Of a stretch of 64,000 nt of DNA, positions 57,684-64,000 are shown piece after piece. A model generated the notes under the pieces. The model ran no database searches. It saw only the letters and a list, made by a program, of their open reading frames with translations, and was not told where the DNA came from. Numbering within the stretch: position 1 is the first letter of the stretch; every line of letters begins with the position of its first letter. Position numbers and translations under genes: made by a program. Source of the DNA: Coriolopsis trogii (Eukaryota > Basidiomycota > Agaricomycetes > Polyporales > Polyporaceae); NCBI GenBank assembly GCA_020543525.1, contig JAHYIO010000039.1, forward strand, positions 2,046,001 through 2,110,000, read 5' to 3'.

Positions 57684-58434
57684 TCAGTACACGTACGGGA
57701 CCAGTCTGTACGGCGTCCTCTTCGCCCACTCATCCCAATGCTTGCCAAACTCCTTGCGCATCGCCGCGTCTTCCCTTGGGACGCGCTGGATGGCCATGAC
57801 CATGATCGCGACCAACATGGCGACCCACCCACCCCACAGCAGCGCCACCAGACGTACGACCAGGGGAAGAACTGCACGAGGATGAGTCCCGTCAAGGCCA
57901 TGATGAACCCGGTATAGGCCGGGTGGCGCACAATGGCGTACGGGCCTGCTGTGATGAGCGTGTGGTCCTTGAAGACGGCCAGGTGGAACGTGAAGAACTT
58001 CCCGAGCATCACGTAGCATATCTTACGCAAGATTCCTCCAATGATGAGGAGCACGGCGCCGACCACGAAGGGAGGTGAGAGCGCGAGCCGATCGACGGCG
58101 GAAGGGTCGTTGAAGAGTGTTGAGAGGACCCGGGAGGAGAATTCGGAAGGGTATTCGCGCGCGATGACTGCGGCCGCTTCGGCGAGGAATGAAGCGGCCC
58201 AGACTATCTGCGTGTCGTGGACTGCGATATGAGCGACTGCACGATGGACTTGGGGCGCGAACGTACTGCACTGAAAGCGGGGGGCCAGCCTGCGACGCGG
58301 GTGATAAGGTCGGGGCGGCCGAACCTGTCCCGACTGTCTTTGGGCGGGCCCGCAGAGGGCGAGATGAAGGCCAATTGCGACGCAGCAAAGATGAGGACGA
58401 GGGCTGGGACCTTTGCGAGGTTGGGGAGACTCAT
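57684..58434 (-). pseudogene. Frameshifted ICMT-like methyltransferase (ICMT2)
   Basis: The start is ATG 58434 (MSLPNLAKVPALVLIFAASQ), with an intron at the same place as ICMT1. Exon 2 reads AAAVIAREYPSEFSSRVLST, IIGGILRKICYVMLGKFFTF and GPYAIVRHPAYTGFIMALTG. After FFPWSYVW (about 57850) the sequence lacks 28 nt present in ICMT1, which shifts the frame. The remaining end (ALLWGGWVAMLVAI, KEFGKHWDEWAKRTPYRLVP, YVY, stop 57684-57686) is intact in another frame. In the shifted frame the product would lose the C-terminal part of the SAM site. The body is very similar to ICMT1, so the copy and the deletion are recent. A sequencing error is unlikely to remove 28 bases but should be excluded. Confidence 0.8.
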
Positions 58435-58749
58435 GATGAGGGCTGGAGACAAGGTGGATCGTGGGGTTGTGTCAGTGGATGTGTCAGTGGATGTGTATGC
58501 GTGCACGTGGCGGGCAGACTGGAGCCCGGGGTCGCAATGAAAATGCGCGCCTGGTTGTCAGTGACGTCTGCAGGAACAGGTCCCCTCGATCGAAGCCTAC
58601 TATCTGACTGCCAGCGCTGGGACGTCTAGGACGATCGCCAGGATGTACATCCATCGGCCAGAACATAAGAGCGACTCCTCAGAGGTTGAACCGTTGATGT
58701 TGGCGTAGCCCGCCCGTCTCACTACGGCATCGGCAACAGCTCCGCCCCT
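58435..58749. other. Region upstream of ICMT2
   Basis: This is the 5' flank of ICMT2 up to the GMC fragment; nothing else recognised. Confidence 0.4.
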
Positions 58750-59425
58750 AATGACTGGCCCTCAATGCGAACCTCGGTTCAGCACGAGTAGACGATATCT
58801 GCGCCGACAGCGTGCACCTGGCCGTTCTGTGCACGCAGACCGTGATCGTCGGGTGGGTCTCTGGCGGACCTCTGGAGACAGGTACAAAGTTGCGGACGAG
58901 CTTCCTCTGCATGATCGTGAGGACGTAGCGCGAGTCAGAGGTCAAACCGTTGGGAACATGCTCACTCTCGTGTTTCTCGTCCACAGCGTCGTCGAATGCG
59001 CCAACACCCTTCGTGCCCTTGCGCGCGCTGACAAAATTCTGTAATGAGAGTGAACGAGCTTGTGACCATGGTGTGTGCTCACGTGCGGCGCGGTATCCTC
59101 ATCTTCTCGGCGGCATCCGGAAGGGCTTCGGAAACAGGCTGGATGTCTACAATGAATTCAAGGCCTCGCAACAAAAGGAGGAATGCTTACCGCCAGGGGG
59201 AGATAGGTTGATACCTTCGGTCCGCCTTTCTGCATCTTCTCGAAGTAGCAGTCAGGGGGATGTCACAATGAGCAATGTTCTCATGGTCTTCGAACCCCAC
59301 CCCTACGCACCATGGCTCTCCCAGGTGTCATAGTCTGAATGTCACATTAACAGATGATCTACGAGAGATAAACGCGCCGGGATCACACCTTCGGGCTCGC
59401 ATTAATGATAGATCACGTCGTTTCA
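58750..59425 (-). pseudogene. Partial inverted copy of GMC2
   Basis: The minus strand aligns with GMC2 from about 55170 to 55905, introns included. Recognisable pieces are [29 protein letters not shown] (the same out-of-frame reading as in GMC2), DEKHESEHVPNGLTSD, and ISSTRAEPRFALRA. It contains stops (for example TAATGC for CAATGC in the YHQCD exon) and small deletions. Because introns are kept it arose from DNA, not from an mRNA. Confidence 0.8.
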
Positions 59426-61623
59426 TTGAATTAGAGTAGACGGGTGATGAGAACACTCTCGTACGGCTGATATTCTGAATAGTTGGGTTTCCATTGGTAT
59501 TCTCTCACAACATAGTGCGACGTCTGCCTATGGAGTTGACAAGTCCTACTCGTTGTCCCCGTTCCACCGGCGCAGTGAACGGTACGGAATTCCCGTGCTC
59601 CGAGCTATCCATACCGCACACTGCTCCCTTCCCACGAAGACACATCTTTGCGCGGCGCATAGAAGAGGGAACACGTACATATAGCAACCACAACCCCCAG
59701 AAGGAATATACACCATATTCTGTGATGTGTTCCTGCTCGAATATGGCAACGATTCTCGTTGTATATAGTGCAAGCTAGTACTCACTGGATACTCCGTCCC
59801 CTTCACGGATGTTGCCCTCAATTGGCCCAACAACAGCACTGGCGAACATCTCCGAAGCGTCATTTAGATTCGAGAAATTGGGGATCAGGGTTGCCTTAGC
59901 AGAACTGGCGAGCCGGCGAAGGTGGACGAGCGGTCGGATGAGCAGGAACAGAGATCCAGCAAGATCAAGCCGAGTGGTAGGTGCTAGCCGCGTCCAGGCA
60001 GCGGAATGGAGAGCTACAGACAGTTGTGCACGTTCGGTCAGTTTCTTGCGATGTGATGTAAGACGACGCTCACCAACGAGCGTAGAGAGACGAGATTGGT
60101 ATGGCCAAAGCTCGAGCCCATCATTCCACTCCCAAACGCCTCCTTAGACGTTTTGTAGTCCATATCGCCCAGGCCGAAGGCTCAGGTTTGCATCGGGAGT
60201 CGGGACGAGGTTGCGGGTGATGGAGGAGGAATAGACAGAGTACCTAGACGCCCAGACACGTCGACGCTCACGGTCGGACAACGACCGGGACGGGCCATGC
60301 AGATCCGAACAGGGGGCTGAAGCTTGGACACTGGCAGCACCGTGCCATGGTCTGTCACCGTGCACCATGATGTCGACTCTCCTTCGATGCAAGTGTGATA
60401 GAGTTATCAAACTGTGACATACAAATCCGCCGTTCATAACCCGTGCAGTGAGTTGACACATAGAGTCACACTACGGCCTTTTGACGCTTTCAACTCAGAG
60501 CCACCACAGAGCTATTCTAGTATCTTGTAACGTCAAGAACACCCACGAAGGCAATGTCACATGTCTCGTGAGCTCACCCCGAGACTCGCTCAACAACCTG
60601 CTGGCTAGAAACCCAATGCAGATCCCACTCGGATTTTGTGGTAGCCTCCGGACACCGGACGATAACATGGCGGTCATTGTGATGCCAGAGCACGTAGTGT
60701 GAGACGGTTACGTCCACCCAAATGACGATTTCGAGGTGCCTATGAAGTTTTTAAGTTTTTAAGTGGTGATGATAGCCTCACGGCGAGCATCGGTTTGGTT
60801 CTCCAGTGTGGTATGATGTCTGACGGCTTGTACATCTTGTGACTTCTTAGAGGTGACTTCAATGCTCAATGATGCCGTCACTCGGAACGCGCGCTGATGA
60901 TCTAAACGCCACCCAAGTAAGGACTTCGAATGTCACCCACCAAGAGCCGTGCCTGACGTAACAACTCTGGGAATGAAGCGTACCAGCATTGGCTAGGCCC
61001 ACGTCTGCTTCCTGTATCATTATCCCCGTGCGGTAGAGAATGACGGACGCGAAATCGCTGTGATCTTCCACATTTTATGCATTCTGCGCTTGATTCTGAC
61101 GTACACTCTCGACGATGCTCTCAGGCAGAGAGGGCCTGGTGGACGTCCTAGGCACACGCGCCCAATTTGATTTGGTGCTGAAGAAGAACGAGGTGAAGCA
61201 CCCGCTCAAGTGAATGTGTTACGTTTTTCATCACTCAATCGCTCGCAGGTGCGGGACTGGCCCAGAACATGAGATACGTCTCTTCTCACTGAGCGCAGGT
61301 CTCGACTCTCGAGGCATCTAAACAACCCGTCCTGTTTCAGTTGTGACTCAATATCATTCGGGCATCCGGAGCCAGCGCTATTTGTACGTATATCACCGGA
61401 GGGCATCGATACACGACACCGCCTCATGTTATTTGAATCATGTGGCAGGGTGTGTTTCGATTCCGGTCGCCTCGCCGGTTTTCAGCTTGATCCGCCCAAC
61501 ATCCTAACTCCTCGCAAGTGATTTGTATCTAATGTGAGCCCAACACCTGCATCGCCTGGGGCTGCTCCTCTCTCCGTCAAACCTGCTCTACGTCGTCGCC
61601 CTACGAGTACTTCCCCTGCCATC
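59426..61623. other. Gene-poor stretch with coding-like relic on the minus strand
   Basis: Minus-strand stretches near 60070-60150 (SKEAFGSGMMGSSFGHTNLV) and 59800-59900 (SNLNDASEMFASAVVGPIEG) read like protein of one family, with a GT-AG pair between them. I cannot name it, and a stop follows. The rest shows nothing I recognise. Confidence 0.35.
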
Positions 61624-62400
61624 ATGAGTTTTCAATATCTCGCCAAAATTCCTGCCTTTGCAGTCATATATGTGGCAGCGGAATGGGCGTTCCATCCACC
61701 CGTTAACGCCCCCCCAAAGGAGGCAAACCGTGAGAGGTTCGGTCGTCCCGACTACATTGCCAAGCTCACCAGCTGGTTCCCCACACTGGGTGCTGTATGT
61801 GTCTCATGAAACTCGGCATGTGGCAACTGTATACTAACGTCCATAAAGGTGGTCTGTTATACCTGCTTCGCTGCGGAAAGCGTTGCCGTGATCGCAAGAG
61901 AGTTTCCGTCAGAGCTCTCCAGCCGCGTCCTGCACACCCTTTTTGAGGACCCCTCTGCAGTGGACCGACTTGCGATCTCTCCCGTCTTTGTCGCAGGGGC
62001 CACACTCCTTGTGGTCGGAGGGACGATGCGCAAGATATGCTACCTGACTCTAGGGAAATACTTCACCTTTCAACTCGCCATTTTCAAAGACCACAAGCTC
62101 ATCACAACGGGCCCATACGCCATCGTACGCCATCCGGCCTACATCGCCTTCCTCATGGCAGACACAGGCCTCCTACTCGTGCAGCTCTTCCCCGGCTCGT
62201 ACGTCTGGGAGAGCGGTATGCTCAAGACGCCGTGGAAAGCGGTGCTGTGGGGCGGGTGGGGATTCATAGTATTCTTGCTGCAGGTCATGACTGTAAGGCG
62301 GGTCCCAAGAGAGGACGCTGTCATGGAGGCGGAGTTCGGAAAGGAGTGGGAGGAATGGGCGAGGAGAACTCCATACAAGCTCATTCCGTACGTGTACTGA
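61624..62400 (+). CDS. Isoprenylcysteine-carboxyl-methyltransferase-like protein (ICMT3)
   Basis: There are two exons (61624-61794, 61849-62400), giving 240 residues; exon 2 has exactly the length of exon 2 in ICMT1. The start MSFQYLAKIPAFAVIYVAAE is chosen by alignment with ICMT1. An earlier in-frame ATG at 61534 would add 30 residues without homology. It has hydrophobic helices, then GPYAIVRHPAYIAFLMADTG and EFGKEWEEWARRTPYKLIP, the ICMT carboxyl-methyltransferase signature. It is more diverged than ICMT1 and ICMT2 are from each other, so it is the older duplicate. Differences such as A for G after RHPAY and the helix GFIVFLLQVMTV may alter substrate choice. Intact. Confidence 0.88.
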
Positions 62401-63818
62401 TTTTATTGACCTGACCGTGACCTCTCCTCCATATGTTCGTCATCTTGTGGCAAGCGGAGACTGAGCGAATTCGTGTTGAATGTGCTAAGGCCATTAATCA
62501 TAAATTATGCAGATGTAGAGCATACAGACGTGTGAGAAATCCATAGGTGCTAGCCGCATTTTGACAGTTTATGGATTGTTGGAACGACGACGACTCTGAC
62601 CCGGACCGGCGGCCCTCGGAATGAGCGTGCGATATTTATGCTCTCCACAACGAAACCTGCCAGAGCAGCCGTTTTCTAGCGCCATCATCAGGCGACTGCG
62701 GCGGAGGCGACATGCCCAAAGGGCATCCATCGAGACGTACTCCGCGTTCGCGGGATTGCTTCTGGCGAAGACGCGTCCGCTGCTCGGTCTCTCGCGAACC
62801 TTTTGCCTCCGCACGTCCCTCCCCTTCAGCCGCAACTGGCGATGCGTCCGAGGAAGTCGCCGTAGAAGGCGCCATGGGTTGAGACAGCCTGTGAGAGAGA
62901 GAGAGAGACAATCTTTATATTTATACTGCGTAAGCAGGCGAGCGTGCGCCAAGACAGCCTGTGACCGCGCTGGAAATAGGCGGACGGAGGCGGCGTGCGC
63001 GGCAAGCCCGGACCCTGGACGCCTGGCAGTGGTAACAGGGGTGAGAGGGATAAGGGGCGGAACGGCGCGTGCGATAGGACTGCGGGAGGGTGGATGATGT
63101 CTTGAGCGAGATGCCATCATCATCGTAATGGTCGAGGGTCGATGGCGTGAATGAAGACGAGAACGCAGGAGGAGACGATCAGAGGGTCCTCTTCGTCTCG
63201 GGATCATTGACGACCGCCGATGCATGGAAATCCGCGTCCTTTCGTACGAGCAGGCTTGTATCGTCAAAGGGAGAGTGCACAGAGGCCGATGGCCAACTTC
63301 CACCACTGACACCTTATTCTCCGGCCACGTCAACGCCGCCTCGCTCTGCTAGCCGTCCTATGAGTTGGCGATCAGAGCGACAATTGAAGAGGAATAGACC
63401 TTGTGCAGGTTGATACGTGAATGAAGGAAAATCTGCTAGTCGAATCGCGTCGAGAATGCGTCCTGCCAAAGAGAGCTGCCCGTGAGATTAGCTTACACGG
63501 GGGGGCCCAGGCTAGCTACGCGAACAGGTCGTGTTCAGCGACAATGTTTGGCTCGAGCTCGCGCGCGCATCCACACGTACCGTCCGTTCTCGGCTAGCCA
63601 GAGAAGTAGGAGAGACCTCGAGCAATAAGTGCAAATAGGTTCAAGTTGATTATCGACAGCATGATTAGCGATGGTGATAGTGATGATACACGACAGCAGG
63701 TCAGTAGCACGTTACCGTCCTGCTTACAGAGCCATCAGTAACATCATAGCCCGAAACCACTGAAGTCACATACCGATACTATCCTCCATCACCTCCAGAC
63801 TCTTCTACGGACGTCGCC
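62401..63818. other. 3' flank of ICMT3 and intergenic DNA
   Basis: This contains a GA-rich run (about 62893-62907) and overlapping open frames on both strands. One minus-strand frame (62636-62872 from an ATG in MAPSTATSSDASPVAAEGEG) is Ser/Ala/Arg-rich and preceded by a pyrimidine tract with AG. It may be a small exon or chance. No family recognised. Confidence 0.3.
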
Positions 63819-64000
63819 TCACCACGGCGGATTGGCGTTGGTGGCCATGAATCGCCTGTCCGGGTGCGCGTTGACCCAATTGACGATGTCCGCCGCGGCC
63901 GACCTCGTGTTCTCGTTGTCCACGTAGTGCTTCACCATCCTCCCATAGATCAACCCGTCGATGCCCGCCTCGTCCAGCGCCTTGTTGACGTACCACGCCT
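63819..64000 (-). CDS. 3' exon of a phospholipase/sphingomyelinase-D-like phosphodiesterase (partial)
   Basis: The frame is open from the right edge to a TGA at 63819-63821, encoding the last 59 residues, ending ATNANPPW. Within it is WYVNKALDEAGIDGLIYG, a Trp-containing strand followed by a GIDGLI turn, as at the end of the TIM barrel in GDPD/SMaseD-like enzymes. The Ala-Thr…Pro-Trp ending resembles the conserved C-terminal tail described for that family. Such enzymes cleave the head group of sphingo- or lysophospholipids; catalytic residues lie outside the window, so activity cannot be judged. Related decayed fragments flank the copia element. Family assignment is moderate. Confidence 0.5.
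   Translation of the reverse strand, partial: AWYVNKALDEAGIDGLIYGRMVKHYVDNENTRSAAADIVNWVNAHPDRRFMATNANPPW

Noticed and set aside
62569..63333. 254-codon minus-strand frame after ICMT3
   Set aside because: Low-complexity Arg/Ser/Pro composition, overlapped by other open frames on both strands; looks like GC-rich intergenic DNA.

Overview
This window is genomic DNA from a filamentous basidiomycete, most likely an agaricomycete (mushroom or polypore type). The evidence is many small exons separated by roughly 45-65 nt GT-AG introns, several copies of the DUF6534 seven-helix membrane family that is typical of agaricomycetes, fungal GMC oxidoreductases, and an intact Ty1/copia retrotransposon. 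Most genes are broken into exons too short to appear as one open frame. I rebuilt them by matching splice sites and by comparing paralogues inside the window; no database search was possible.

Layout: 1-328 is the 3' end of a gene with one intron. 840-1738 is a decayed unidentified gene and 1880-2394 a repeat that ends in short hairpins. 2817-4848 (-) is DUF6534 copy D1. 6318-12822 is a complete copia element (568-bp LTRs, CCCTT target duplication) inserted in gene debris (ALDH and phospholipase-D-like fragments). 13862-14420 is a dispersed repeat. 16028-17067 (+) is a UbiA-family enzyme, 17896-20323 (-) is ALDH1 and 21474-24122 (-) is GMC1. 25290-26260 holds two more gene relics. 27292-29372 (+) is D2, 30970-31756 (+) an ICMT-like methyltransferase (ICMT1), 33813-36368 (-) ALDH2, 37574-39745 (+) D3, 42574-44562 (+) D4 and 44891-46340 (-) D5. 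48140-49605 (-) is a decayed fragment of RNA polymerase II largest subunit. 49598-50155 is the inverted partner of the dispersed repeat. 50858-53065 (-) is D6, 54567-57227 (+) GMC2, 57684-58434 (-) ICMT2 (frameshifted), 58750-59425 (-) a partial inverted copy of GMC2 and 61624-62400 (+) ICMT3. The 3' end of a phospholipase-D-like gene runs off the right edge (63819-64000, -).

How the genes may work together (inference): alcohol oxidase or dehydrogenase (GMC1, GMC2), class-3 aldehyde dehydrogenase (ALDH1, ALDH2) and ICMT-like carboxyl methyltransferase (ICMT1-3) would convert a lipophilic alcohol to an aldehyde, an acid and then a methyl ester. A UbiA-family prenyltransferase or terpene cyclase could supply or use the prenyl substrate. 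The ICMT and UbiA families, and the C-terminal helix of ALDH2, all point to internal membranes. The interspersed DUF6534 proteins are also multi-pass membrane proteins of unknown role. The locus looks dynamic: paralogue pairs, an inverted segmental duplication, partial gene copies and a young retrotransposon.
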